Positions 47,039 through 59,283 of a stretch of DNA of 64,000 nucleotides are shown here, in pieces. Each line of letters opens with the position of its first letter. Within the stretch, counting starts at the first letter, position 1. The DNA comes from Cephalotus follicularis. Taxonomy: Eukaryota; Streptophyta; Magnoliopsida; Oxalidales; Cephalotaceae. The notes beneath the pieces were generated by a model. It did no database searches. It was not told the DNA's origin and was given only the letters and a program-made list of their open reading frames with translations. The translations under genes and the position numbers were made by a program. Location of the stretch: positions 547,243 to 611,242 of the forward strand of contig BDDD01000711.1 of assembly GCA_001972305.1 (NCBI GenBank), read 5' to 3'.

Positions 47039-47778
47039 AACCACATCAACCATAATTGAATATGTTTTTGTGCCTAGGATAGTGGCTGATTTGAGATTTA
47101 ATTAGAGGTTTGGTTTTGTCGTTGAGTTCAGCCGTAGAGTGCTTTGATGTGTTGTTTGTAGTTTGGATGGTTTTGGGTGTAATTGGATCGCACTTGAAGC
47201 TATTGTTCTGTATTTGAGTAATTACTCAACGCAAAAACTGCATAGTGCAGAATTCTGCATACGGGGGCTGTAAGGCTCCAATTCTTGCGGTGCTATTTGA
47301 AGGGGCAATGGGTGCTACTTTGAAGTTATAGATGACTGCATTATGAGTATTTCCCAAAAGGCAGAATGTGATTCAGAATACGTTTGACTAGTTTCGTGGA
47401 ATTGTGAAATTGGTGTGGCATAACTTGGATTGTGCAGAAATTTTCTGCACTTTTATGTGTAAGGTAGTGTCTAGTTGTTTAGGCAGTGGAAGCATTTATG
47501 CAATCACCGTTTGGCTCGGAGACACTTGTACATGTAGTCTTGGTCAATGAACTTAATTTCTAGTTAACGAACAATGATTAATGAATGATTGAATGCATAG
47601 GCCGCATGATTTGGGCTTAGAGTTCAAATTTGCATAGTGTAGTTTTTACTCTTTAAAGTATGCATAGTACAAATTTTGGATATCATATTTCCATATAGTG
47701 TAGATTTTTGTTGTGCCAAAAGTCCTATCAAAAGGGAAATTCAATGTGTTGACATAGTATCACACAACTGCTGTGTAA
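47039..47778. other. Leader-like DNA, no gene
   Basis: GC-poor sequence with no readable gag. Part may belong to the forward element to the left and part to the reversed element to the right. Confidence 0.35.
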
Positions 47779-47880
47779 CCGTCGAAGGTTTTGATCAAAG
47801 CCTCGACGGTCACACAATGCGCTGACGGTTCTGGTAAAACTATCATCGCTTTACCAGAACCGTCATCGCTTTGACAGAGA
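47779..47880. repeat. TCGA palindrome array, AACCGTCGACGGTT type
   Basis: AACCGTCGAAGGTT, GCCTCGACGGTC, CGCTGACGGTT, AACCGTCATCGCTT and similar. Two copies of TTACCAGAACCGTCATCGCTTT-like text form a local duplication. It lies about 115 bases downstream (minus strand) of a decayed primer site near 47985. Confidence 0.6.
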
Positions 47881-47995
47881 ACAACAATGATACTAAAAGT
47901 TTGGAATTTTTGGGTCAAGGCACTTTGGGGTTTATAATCATTGCTTGATTTAGTGGGAGTTATGTTGTGAAGGCTCAAATGCGGAATGTTCCAAT

Positions 47996-49785
47996 TATGG
48001 AATTAGGGTTTAGGGTTAGATTTCAAAAAATTTCATCTAACTAGTCACCAAGCAATATGACTTCCTAAATCCTATGTCAACAATTGTCTCAATTAGGCAA
48101 AGGATCTCTAATGTAGCTATCAATTGAATCAAATAAATCATCCAAGAAATGTGAGGGCATGGGTTGGAGCTAGGGTTTCACTAACCCTAGCTTTGGCCTC
48201 CCAAAATGTTATTCTAGGGTTTGCACACCAAAACCCTAGCTCAACACCTCCAAGCCCTAAACCTTACAAACCCAAACCCTTAGAGTTTGCTAGGGTTCCC
48301 TCAAAGAAATGTTAGGGTTTGACTAGGGTATGAAAACCCTACTTTGAACCTGAAACATAAGGAATCAACAACCAAAAACAAAGAGAAATAGGAGATGGAT
48401 TAGAAGCCTATACCAAAGTCTTCCACTCCTTCCTCTAAGTGCACCCTCAACACTTTAATCCAAGCTCCAATCTTCACCAATATTGCTCCACAACTCATGG
48501 AAAGCAAGTCTTGTAAAGGTAGAAGGCTGTATGTGTTTAACCTACACTAGTTATCACTACAAGTAAAGGTTGAATGCAAAGTACAAATAACCTCCACCTA
48601 TAGTGATGATGGAGGGTGAGAGGTGAATGATTTGTCGTTCTCTCTTCAAGAGCTTCAAGGTCTATTATTGTCCTTCAATGGAAGACAACTCTCATGGCTA
48701 GATAGAGAAGAAAAAAAAGAGAGAGCTCTATTTTTGACGGGTTCAATGAATGAGAGAATAATAGTGTGCTTAAGAAGTCTTAACACCAAAATATCTCTTT
48801 TTAACTTATTCCTTAAGTAATGAGACAAGACTTCATTTTATTTCTCTCTTCAATTTACCATATGGCCGGCGCCTTAGCAAGGCAAAACAAAAGCCAAGCC
48901 TTTCCATGAAGTGTGATTTACACACCAAAGAAAAGTCAATAATGGTAGGCTAAAGACTAAGCATTTGGGCACACTAATGGCCGACCCAAAACTTGACATT
49001 TCTAAGGCCCAATTTTGACCCATTAAGGATGGTGAGATCCTAGCCCAATAAGTCTTTAAGCCCTTAAGCACTCACTTCCAATAAATACCCAGTGTATTTA
49101 TCAGTTAAACAATCAACCATTTGCACAGAACATTCTATTATGGTATGCTTGAACTCACTTCTAAAGAAGTGACATATGTTCAGCAAATAAAATGTTATCT
49201 AGCAAAGTAACATCTCCCAAATGCTAACCTCTCACTAAATGACATGTGTCCCACACACGTCAACATGTTCCAAAATAAGGTGGGACCCGAAATCTCAGTT
49301 GGAATCCGGTACGACGATAAGTTTCCTAGAACATCCTGGAGTTTTGGTACGACTATCCTAATAGTCCCCAACTATCAAAATAGCCCCTGTATGATTCCCA
49401 ATCATCCCTCGGATCCGTGGATCAAAATTCCACGTCTATCATCCATTAGCCGGTACTTGATCCTGTCATCGGTTTATGTGTCATGTATCCCTCGCCATTC
49501 TTGGCTTTGATCGCAGCCTAGGGTTTGGATAAATGTCAACCCTAGGTAAAGCCGTGATAACTATAAATCTATGTACGCACTGAGACTATCGACAGACCTC
49601 CTCGGAAATCCCATTTCTAGTCTGCCTACACCTGGCTAGGATTGTAATTCTATAACGGACATAGACTTTATAGAGTCGGTCTCCCTCATTATGGGTGTGA
49701 TGATTCCTTATTGCGCACTTGGCCATACATATCAATGAAGCTCCTACAAGGCCAAAAGACAACCCTTTTGCCAGCTTGTGGCTAT
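47996..49785 (-). mobile_element. Reversed copia-type LTR related to 41749-43496
   Basis: GTTCCAATTATGG at its left edge resembles a decayed reversed primer site plus LTR end. The stretch 49280-49780 shares ordered blocks with 42690-43200. CTAGGGTTT-rich sequence (48170-48340) is typical of the leader in such LTRs. Confidence 0.5.
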
Positions 49786-51001
49786 ATTTTTGAACTTTTT
49801 GAACTTAAGTCAATTAAAATAACAAGCCAAAGAACAAAGTAGAAAATTGTAGTATTTGTAATATTTTTGAACTTTTTGAACTTAAAGAACAAAGTAGAAA
49901 ATTGCAAAGAAAAATATGGAAAAAGTAATTAAAGAGAAAGGGTAAGAGAGTGCAAATACGGTTTTTATAGTGGTTTGGCCAAACTCTTGCCTACGTCCAC
50001 TTTTCCCAAGGACCTCATTGAGTTTTCACTATTCTCCGAATATATTTCCAAGAGCTATTCGATGCACCTTTACAATTATGTGATTGACCTCAATCACTTA
50101 CAACTTTTGGGTTCACTCCCTATCACTCCCCTTTTTACAATCAAAGAATTACAAAGGATTTTATGTTTGATAAAACCTCTCTAAGGTTGAATATTGCTTA
50201 GTAAACTCACAAATCACAACTCAAAAATATGCTCTCAAAGAATGAAGCTTGATAGAAGAACTCTTAAAATAGGCTTTGAGCAGATTTTGATTAAAATTCT
50301 TGTTCTTGTTGTTGTTTTTCTTATTGTTGTACTTCTTTGATCTTGTTTCTGGCCTCTATTTATAGTTTTCTTTAGTTTGTAACCGTTGTAGAGGTTATAG
50401 AGATTTGGAGTTACCTTGGGACTTTTCGTTTTAAAAATGACGTTGAAAAGCTTGTTCATTGATTGCTTCCCACGCGCAAAGCGTCGATAGAATTGTTCTA
50501 AGCGTCGACGCTTAGGTGACCATTATGCGTTTGAATATGAAATTCTATGCTTAAACCGTTGAAGTTTTGAGTTTGATGTTGACAGTTTGGTTGAAAGTGC
50601 TGATGGTTTCTTCAGAGCGTCGCCGCTTTGGGTCCATCAAATGATTTTATTTGTTTATGTACTAGACCGCGGACAAGTTCTCCTTAAGTGCTGGGGCCTT
50701 AATGTTAAGAGCTGATGGTTTCCCTGTGACCGTCGACGCTTTGAGCATTTTTGATTGTCACTTTGAATGTTCAACTGTTGGCGCTTTGTGTTATTCCTTT
50801 GTCGGTTTTCTAAGCGTTGACGATTCCTTCACACCGTCGATGCTTTGAACATTTTGTTAAAGGCTCAATTCCCTCTGTACTAAACTACTGATGCTTTGAC
50901 CAAAACCTTTGTCGGTTTGCCCCTTAAGCGCGGACGGTTACCTTTATACCGTCAACGCTTTGCCCTGTTTTTACAACTTTGATTTATTTTGCGATGTTAA
51001 C
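49786..51001 (+). mobile_element. LTR-like fragment, copia type suspected
   Basis: A TATAGTGG..GCC..CCTACGTCCAC stretch (about 49967-50000) is of a kind I associate with SIRE/Maximus-type LTRs. A 70-bp direct duplication (about 49793 and 49861) carries TTTTTGAACTTTTTGAACTT. No coding sequence. It ends at the Athila LTR. Confidence 0.35.
50478..50962. repeat. TCGA palindrome array next to the Athila LTR
   Basis: AAGCGTCGACGCTT, AAGCGTCGATAG, GAGCGTCGCCGCTT, ACCGTCGACGCTT, ACCGTCGATGCTT, ACCGTCAACGCTT and half-sites. Same motif as in the Athila LTR, although this segment lies outside that LTR and is not its copy. Confidence 0.7.
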
Positions 51002-51206
51002 TGTTTAGCATAAAAATGTGTTATTTTAAAGAATTTATTTATGATATTTTTATGCTTGGAATAGACTACTTGGGTGGTGTTTATGTGATTTTCAGGTAAA
51101 AGGCCAAAAAGATCAAAGTGCATAAATACAAGTTAAATTGGTGCGAATTCAAGAAAAGAAGATCAAAGTTTGAAGGATGACAAAATTCTGCAGAAAACAG
51201 AGCAAA

Positions 51207-51555
51207 GCGTTGACGACTAGACTTTAAGCGTCGACGCTTACATACAAAGCAGCAGCAATTAAGATTGAAGTGTCAACGCTTTAGCACAAAAGTTTAACGA
51301 TCGAATTACACATTTTAAGCATCGACGCCTTGACTTTAAGCATCGACACTTTGATATAAGGCACTGACTGGTTACGCTTCATGTCGTTGTTTAGAGCTCT
51401 CAAACAACGCCCATAATCCTCTGTACTAAACTATCGACGCTCAAACTCAAAGCGTCGATGCTCAATACTTAAACGCGAAAGAAGTTCACGTCATAACATC
51501 AAAGCGTTAACGCTAAAGCCACAAACCGTCGACGCCTAAGACATAAGCGTCTACG
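51207..51555. repeat. TCGA palindrome array in Athila U3
   Basis: AAGCGTCGACGCTT-type sites, about fourteen with variants, preserved site by site in the 3' LTR (60718-61075). They precede the likely promoter near 51655 (TATAAGGCC). Confidence 0.8.
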
Positions 51556-52311
51556 GTTATGACGCCTGGCAGCAAAATTGGAAAGTTTAGATTTTTTCTA
51601 GTTTTGTAACTAGGTTATTTTCTTTCTATTTTTTTAGCAGTTTTGTAAGTGTAAATACATTATAAGGCCGACCATAAAAGTGTGTTAAGTTTTGTATAAA
51701 CTCTTAGCCGCATTCTCTCTCTTTTCTTCTCCAATTTGTAGTTTTATTTACAATGTTTAGTAGCTAAACTTCTTAAGGTTTTTTATGGTTAGAACAAAGC
51801 ATAGATTGTATTCATTCAACTCCATTAATAAAATCCTTGAAACTTTGATTTGTTCTTCAACTTTCTGCCTTCACACACAATTTGTCTGTCTGATTAAAAT
51901 CCACAAACATCTTGTCGGTGAATAAGAACGTTGCTGAATGAATGGTTTTCAACGCAATCAATAGAGTCTATTCATACGGTTTGTCACGCCGAACACACTT
52001 CGTATAGACATAGCATCTCTACTCATATGATTTGTCACAGCTGTCACACTCTGTATAGACCTAGCATGACTACTCATATGATTTGTCATGACAGTCGCAC
52101 TCTGTATCGACCTAACTACTGTTGGTTACCAAGGTTTGAACTATCAAGTAAGTGAGTTGTTTAATTTAATATATGATGAGTTTTTATACCATAAAACTGC
52201 TTTTCTCTTATATATTTCAGTTAGTTTATTTGCTGCTTTGATTAGTTGATAATTTGCATAATTTAAATTCTTTATTTGCGAACCAGTAGCATAACCATTG
52301 CCACCTACCCT

Positions 52312-52380
52312 ATAACCGTCAACGCTTTCCTGTTTTGTGTAGTTTTCATTGACGCCTTGACATAGTGTCGACGCTTTCAA
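52312..52380. repeat. Second TCGA palindrome cluster, Athila R/U5
   Basis: ACCGTCAACGCTTT, TTGACGCCTTG and GTGTCGACGCTTTC within 70 bases. The equivalent part of the 3' LTR is beyond the insertion. Confidence 0.6.
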
Positions 52381-52576
52381 TTTCTGTTTAAGTAAATTAG
52401 TTTATGTCTTGCATGTTTGGGAGTAGATTTTAATATTGAACCTCAATTTTGCATACTTCGCCTAGGTTGGATAGATTATAATTAATTTAGCTTGTTTCCT
52501 AGCGATCGACCCGTTACTGCACAACCGTGCACTTGCGGTATAAATTTAAAACATTCAAAATTCGTGAACAAGTTTT

Positions 52577-52594
52577 TGGTGCCGTTGCTAGGGA
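52577..52594 (+). other. Athila primer-binding site
   Basis: TGGTGCCGTTGCTAGGGA matches the tRNA-Asp complement used by Athila except for two C-to-T type changes. Confidence 0.8.
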
Positions 52595-52904
52595 AATAAG
52601 TTTTAGATTAATTTTAATTTATTTAGCTGATTCGTAGTATTTAATTAGGTTTTCTTGTAAACTTTAATTCAAAAAAAAAAAAAACTGTGTTCTTTGCGAA
52701 AAATTTTCTGCTATTTGCTTTAATTTTTGTTAACTGATTTAATTTAGTATTTCTTGTTTCAGTTCGTGTATTGTTTTTATTAGTAATTTCCCGTTAGTTT
52801 GTCCTGTTAGTGTTTTGCTTGCGGTATGCTTTCCGTAGTTTATGACTGAGTGGGTTCATGGTCCAAACCACCGTCTCGAATGAATTAATAATCAACAAAC
52901 AGCA

Positions 52905-54340
52905 ATGGCAGATGAACGATCCATACAAACTCTACGCGATAGATTCTATCCTGCGAGGACAGCACAACCATCCTGTATCCAATTGCCTGCCCCTTAAGGG
53001 AACAATTTTGAGTTGAAGTCCCAATTCATTATCATGCTCCCGCACTCTCACGGATTACCCAATGAGGATGCATATATCTTCCTTTGCGAGTTCGAGGAGG
53101 TATGCGCCCTCATGAAACTTCAGCAAATCTCGGATGACGTGATCAAATTACGCTTCATAAGTTTTTCTCTCAAACATGGAGCTAAGAAGTGGTTCTATAG
53201 CCTTCCCAATGGTTCCATCTCTACATGAGATCTTTTCACTGTTTTGTTCCGAAAGAAATTCTTTCCGCTTCACAAAACCAATAAGCTTAGGAACGACATT
53301 CTCTAGTTTCGCCAAAGACCCAACGAATCATTCTCTCGTGTATGGAACATTTCAAAGATCTTCTCTTAGAGTGCCCTCATCATGGTTTGAACACGTGGCA
53401 TTTATGCCAAATCATCTACGAAAAGGATCGACTACCAGACCAAGCAATTGGTCAGATCAATGTGTCCTGATGGGTTCACCTCATACACCGATGAAAATGA
53501 AGCATGAAATTTCCTTTTAGATTTGGGTGAGCGAACTAGGGAGTGGGAGTCCACTCAAATTTCTGAGAGACCTTTACCGAGTAAGGGGTACATTATAGAA
53601 TGAGCAGTGGCTAAGGAGGCATAGTTAGACAGTCTCCTCACGAGATTCGAGTCGATAGTTAGGGGTTTCGCACAAGTAAATCACATCAATCAAAGCACCC
53701 CTATGTGTTCTTGGTGCCAGTGACCAAATCATGTTGTTGAAGAATGTCAAAATTTCATTGAAAATCAATACCCTCCTGAGAATATGTCCGCAATGAATCA
53801 ATATGATCCATATAGCAACACTTACAATCCGGGTTGGCGAAATCACCCAAACTTCTTATGGATCCAAGGGCAAAACGTAAGAGGTCCCTCCAATTTTTTG
53901 GGTCACAATTCAAATTTTTTAGGGCAACCTTCAAGTTTTTCCGGCTAGTCTTCCCCACAACAGACCTTTCAAAGGTTTCCCCCAAATTCAAACAATATCC
54001 GACCATCCTTCCCACCACAAAGTCAATTCCAAAATCAACAATCATCAGGTTTGTTGAACCAAAGGGAAGACACGTCTAGGATTTCCTTGTTAGAAAAGAG
54101 CATGGAGCTTCTCATGTTTCATGGTGATGACTAGTAAACATAATATGAAGAAGCAAATTTCACAGCTCGCTTCAGCTGTACATGAAAGAGAGAAAGGCAA
54201 GATGCCTTTCTAGTCGGACCCGAATCCGAGGAATACCATGAACCAGTCCGCTCACATCCAACCATCATCGAATCCTCAAGGCTCGTGTTCCTCCTCGGGC
54301 CCTTCAAAACATGTTTCTTTTCCTAAGGAGTGGAAATGAG
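52905..54340 (+). pseudogene. Athila gag, degenerate
   Basis: Starts MADERSIQTLRDRFYP at 52905. Core text (DAYIFLCEFEEVCALMK, KWFYSLPNGSIST) is typical of the Athila capsid. Stops at about 52995 and 53226 and a frameshift near 53250 follow. A zinc knuckle remnant C-X2-C-X4-H-X4-C lies at 53706-53747 with an internal TGA. Downstream, the N/Q/P-rich segment is in several frames. Confidence 0.8.
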
Positions 54341-54379
54341 TACCAACTAGTGGATCAATCAGATAATTTGAGCGAGTAA

Positions 54380-57300
54380 TTGGACGAGTCCTTGGCGCAA
54401 GGAAATTTAAAAGAACAGTTGGTTGACTCCTCCATGCAACCAACAAATTCAAGCGCACAAGATGAAATTAGGAAAGAGCAAGAGGACGCGAAAAAGGAAC
54501 AACCAACGGTGGTACCCGAGCGTTCATATGATCCCCTAGTTCATTTTCCAAAGAGATTTCAAAATAAGAAAGCCCCATCGATGGAAAAGATCATTGAAAC
54601 GTTTAAGCAAGTCCAGATCAACATTCCATTGCTAGAAGAAATTTCTCAGGTGCCCTCTTACATGAAAGTCCTAAAAGACTTATGCACTAAAAATAGGATC
54701 CTTCAAACTCCGAAAAAGGCTTTTTTGGCAGCCGATATCAGTGAGATGTTTTCGTAACCCATGGTTCAAAAGTATAAAGACCCATGGCTACCCAACAATC
54801 TCTTGTGTCATCGGCAATACTAAAATCGAACATGCTTTGCTCGATTTAGGAGCAAGTGTGAATTTGTTGCCATCGTCGGTTTACGAGTGGCTTGGTTTAG
54901 GAGAGTTGCGACCGACCACGATGATTTTGCAATTAGCGAATAGGTCTGTGAAAGTACCGAGATGGAAAATTGAGGATATTTTGATAAAGGTTGGTGAGTT
55001 TTTCTTTCCTGTTGACTTTGTCATTTTAGATACCCAGCCTATTACGAATCTCAATGATCAAATCCAAGTTATCCTCGGTAGACCATTCCTAGCGATGAGT
55101 AATGCTTTAATCAATTGTCTCAATGGTCTGATGAAGTTGAGTTTTGGAAATACGTCCATGGATTTTAATGTCCTCCGCTTGGGTAAGCATCCCGCTAATT
55201 TCGATGAAGTGAATGCAATACATTCAATTCCCAACCGCATTGATATGCACTTTGACTTTGATTTTGATAGAAATTTTAGTGAGTGTATGCGGGATTTAGA
55301 GGATGTCAATGGAGGTAATTTCTTTGATGTGTTTAGTATGCAGCCATTAGAGCCAGTGGGATCCTTGTCCACATCCCTACCTAATCCATCAATACAAGAG
55401 CCTCCGAAACTCGAATTAAAAGAATTTCCCTTTACTCTGAAGTATTCATTCTTAGATGAAAACCATACTCTTCCCATTATTCTATCATCCGATCTTACTC
55501 CCCATCAGGAAGAGGAGGTTATTCACCTACTCAAAGAAAATAAAGAGGCAATTGCTTGGACTATGACTGGCATCAAGGGAATCAACCATTCTATTTGCGA
55601 GCATCATATAAATCTCATAGAAGGGTCCAAACCTTCTAGAGAAGCATAACGAAGGGCAAATCCCATGATGAAAGAAGCCATACAAAAATAAATTATGAAG
55701 TGGTTGGACAATGGGATCATTTATCCCATCTCGGATAGCCATTGGGTAAGTCCAGCCCACGTTGTTCCAAAGAAATCCAGAATGATGGTAATGCAATCTT
55801 CCACAAATGACTTAATTCCTACTAAGATTCAAATAGGATGGAGGGTGTGCATCACTAAAGCAAGTTGAATACAGCCACCTGGAAGGATCATTTTCCCCTT
55901 TCGTTTATCGATCAAATGCTGGATAGGTTGGCTGGTCATGAGTATTACTGTTTTCTCGATGGGTACTCCGGATACAATCAAATTCCCATCACCCCCGAAG
56001 ATTAAGAGAAGACTACCTTCACATGCCCCTTTGGCACTTTTGCTTATCGACGCATGCCATTTGGCCTCTGCAATGCTCCCGCGACATTCCAGCGGTGCAT
56101 GATGAGTATCTTCTCTGATATGGTGGAGGACTTTCTAGAAGAATTTATGGATGACTTCTCTGTGCATGGTTCTACTTTTTCTGAATGCCTTAATCACCTG
56201 AAATTAGTACTCGAAAGAAGTAAAGAGAAGAATTTGGTACTTAATTGGGAGAAGTGCAATTTCATGGTGAAGAAGGGGATTGTTCTTGGACATGTAGTGT
56301 CCAAAGAGGGAATTCAAGTTGATAAGGCTAAAATAGAAGTCATCAAATAATTGCCTCCTCCAAGAACTGTGAAAGACATCCGAACATTCCTCGGACATGC
56401 TGGTTTTTATCGAAGGTTCATCAAGGATTTTAGCAAGGTGGCTCGACCCTTGACATCGCTCCTAGCAAAAGATCAAGAATTTGTATTTTCTGATGAGTGC
56501 CTTGAAGCATTTAACCGCTTAAAGAAGGAGCTCACCTCATCTCTTATCATTCAGGCACCGATTTGGACTGAGCCTTCTGAGATCATGTGTGACATTTTCG
56601 ACAGTGCCATTGGAGCTGTTCTCGGGAAAAGGATGAATAAATTGCCTCATGTCATTTACTATGCAAGTAGGACCATTTCCGATGCGTAATTAAATTATAC
56701 GACCAATGAGATGGAGTTTTTAGCTGTGGTCTTTGCACTTGAAAAATTTTGTTCATACCTTTTAGGATCACATGTCATTGTTTATACTGATCATGCTTCG
56801 ATTCGGTATCTAGTAGGCAAAAAGGATGCAAAAGCGCGTCTTATCCGATCTGCTACTCCAAGAGTTTGACGTCAAAATTAGGGATAAGAAAGGGACTGAG
56901 AATTTGGTTGTCGATCACTTATCCCGACTTTTCAATGCACCCGAGGGCAATGATCCAATCAATAAGAATTTTTTGGACGAGCATCTTATGCGTATCGAGA
57001 GTGAACCATGGTATGCGGACATAGTTAATTATCTAGTTACTGGAATCGTACCATCCAAGTGGTTTGCTCAAGATAAGCGTTGGTTTCTCTCGCAAGTTAA
57101 ACATTTTTTTTGGGATGATCCTTATCTTTTTAAATCGTGTCCCAACCAAATAATGCGAAGGTGCGTTCCTGATCATCAGTGTCGTTCCATTCTTTCATTT
57201 TGTCATGATAAGGCATGTGGTGGCCATTTCGGCCCCACAAAGGCAATGGCCAAAGTTTTACAATGTGGTTTTTATTGGCCGACTCTTTTCAAAGATGCTT

Positions 57301-58312
57301 TTTAGTAGTGCCGGGTTTGTGCTTCTTGTCAATCGTTAGGTTGTGTGACTAAAAGGAATATGATGCCTTTAACTCTGATTTTGACAGTTGAGATTTTTGA
57401 TGTTTGGGGCATTGATTTCATGGGTCCTTTTCCCAATTCGTTTGGAAATTTCTATATCCTTCTGGCTGTTGACTATGTTTTGAGGTGGATAGAGGCGATA
57501 CCTCGTAGAACCAATGAATACTCTGTGGTTGTCAAATTCCTCAAGGAACACATCTTTTCTCAGTTTGGTACCCCACTAGCCATCATCAGTGATAGGGGTA
57601 CCCACTTTTGCAATCGCTCTTTCGAGGCTCTTATGAAAAAGTATGGGATTACTCACAAACTTTCCACACCTTATCATCCTCAGACTAGCAGGCAAGTTGA
57701 AGTATCCAATCGTCAAATAAAGCATATTCTCAAAAAAAATAGTCAACCCAAGTAGAAAGGATTGGTCCACTCGAATTGTGGATGCTATTTGGGCTTATCA
57801 AACTTCCTTCAAGACTGACCTTGGTCAATCTTTTTATCATCTTGTGTACGGTAAAGCTTGTCATCTTCTGGTGGAATTGGAACATCGAGCCTTTTGGGCC
57901 ATTAAGTAATTCAATTTTGATCGTTCCACTGCGGGTAGTCATCGTGCTCTCCAACTATCTGAGTTGGAAGAGATTCGAAATGATGCATATGACAACGCGA
58001 AGATTTCCAAAGCCAAGACCAAGGCCTTTCATGATGCGTGTATTTTAAGAAAACATTTCGAAGTAGGAGACAAAGTGCTTTTGTATAATTCCCGTTTACA
58101 TTTGTTTCCTGGAAAATTGAGATCCCGCTGGGACGGGTCCCTATATTGTTAAAAATGTTTTCTCACATGATGTTTTTGAGATTTGTAAGCCAGCTATTGA
58201 AGATGCTTTCAAAGTGAACAAGCATCGATTGAAGAAATTTTTGGAGTTTACGGCTGCATCGAGGGAAGAGGCCATTGACCTTCACGAGCCTATAAATTTT
58301 GAGCCTCCATGA
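54380..58312 (+). pseudogene. Athila pol: protease, RT, RNase H, integrase
   Basis: Protease core LLDLGASVNLLP lies at about 54838. RT spans about 55670-56350 and is badly damaged at 55680-56050; it retains MPFGLCNAPATFQR (56054) and the catalytic FMDDFSV (about 56144). RNase H is at about 56350-56920. Integrase has an H..H, C..C finger (CHDKACGGHFGP, then CRVCASCQ), GIDFMGPFP (about 57410), SDRGTHFCN (about 57590) and VEVSNRQIK. The C-terminal part ends EPINFEPP with TGA at 58310. In-frame stops include TAA and TGA as well as TAG, unlike the Tat element. It is not functional. Confidence 0.88.
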
Positions 58313-58436
58313 TTATATTCGGCAAACCCTACCCCTATTGTTCATTTATTTATTGCATTTGCAATGTCCACAATGCAAATCAACTAAAATAACAATGCAT
58401 GATCAATGAAATGTATATGAGGAGAGCCAACTTGGC

Positions 58437-58563
58437 AGTCGACTGCCATGAGGAGGTAGCCGACTGGACCCTAAGGGAAGGAACCAGCCAACTGCTATGA
58501 GGAACAACCGACTGAAAACTGTCGGCAGAGACAGCCGACTACCAAGTTGGGGTAGTCGACTGC
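58437..58563. repeat. TCGA palindrome array in the Athila 3' region, part 1
   Basis: GCAGTCGACTGC, GTAGCCGACTGG, CAGCCAACTGC, CAACCGACTG, CAGCCGACTAC and GTAGTCGACTGC. Followed by a TATATC and CATAAAAACAC promoter-like stretch (58628-58670). The segment looks like a foreign LTR piece inside the Athila 3' region. Confidence 0.7.
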
Positions 58564-58839
58564 CAGGCATCAGACATCATAACGTGCTGCCAAGCCTGGC
58601 GTGAAGGAAAGTGGGTGTTTTGGATTTATATCGGTAGAAGAAAGAGAGATGTGTTTTCTCCATAAAAACACATTTTTCCTCCTCCAATCTTCACCATTTT
58701 CGCAGAGAGGAAAAGAGAGAATAAACCAGCTGGTTCGGTTCTTTCCACTGGTTCGAGTCTCCAAGTCCTCAGCTCAAAACAAAGCACCTTGGATCAACAA
58801 CACACTCACTTTCTCCTCTTTCTATCCACTCTTCATGAC

Positions 58840-59283
58840 AGTCGGCTGTTTCCTCATGACAGTTGGCTGTTTCCTTGTAACAGTCGGCTGTCTCAGATTT
58901 GGCAGTCGGCTGCCTCCCTCAACAGTCGGCTGTCTCATGTTTGACAGTCGGTTGCTCGCATAACAGTCGACTGTCTCCTCAAGACAGTCGGCTGTTTCGT
59001 GAACAATACGTATCTTCTACATCGCCACTCAACCCAGCATTGCCACCTCAGCGAATTCGGGTAAAGTGACACATGGACAGTCGACTATCATCCCAAATAG
59101 TCGGCTGCCTTCTCTTGGCAGTTGGCTGATCATACAGCAGGAGAAAACCTCCGTTAAAACGCATGAACAGTCAACTGGCTCCTTAGCACAGCCGACTATT
59201 TCCCTTAACAGTCGGCTGTTCCCATTGATTAGTCGACTGGTAGCCTTGAACAGTCGGCTGTCCTCTTTGGACAGTCGGCTGGT
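58840..59283. repeat. TCGA palindrome array in the Athila 3' region, part 2
   Basis: About sixteen ACAGTCGGCTGT-type sites; the variant with GG in the centre dominates on this strand. Densest at 58840-59000, with 16-26 base spacing. Confidence 0.75.

Larger units (their letters stand above)
51002..52570 (+). repeat. Athila 5' LTR
   Basis: 1569 bp, TGTTTAGCAT to GTGAACA. Its first 700 bases match 60517-61218 at about 93% by eye. Confidence 0.88.
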
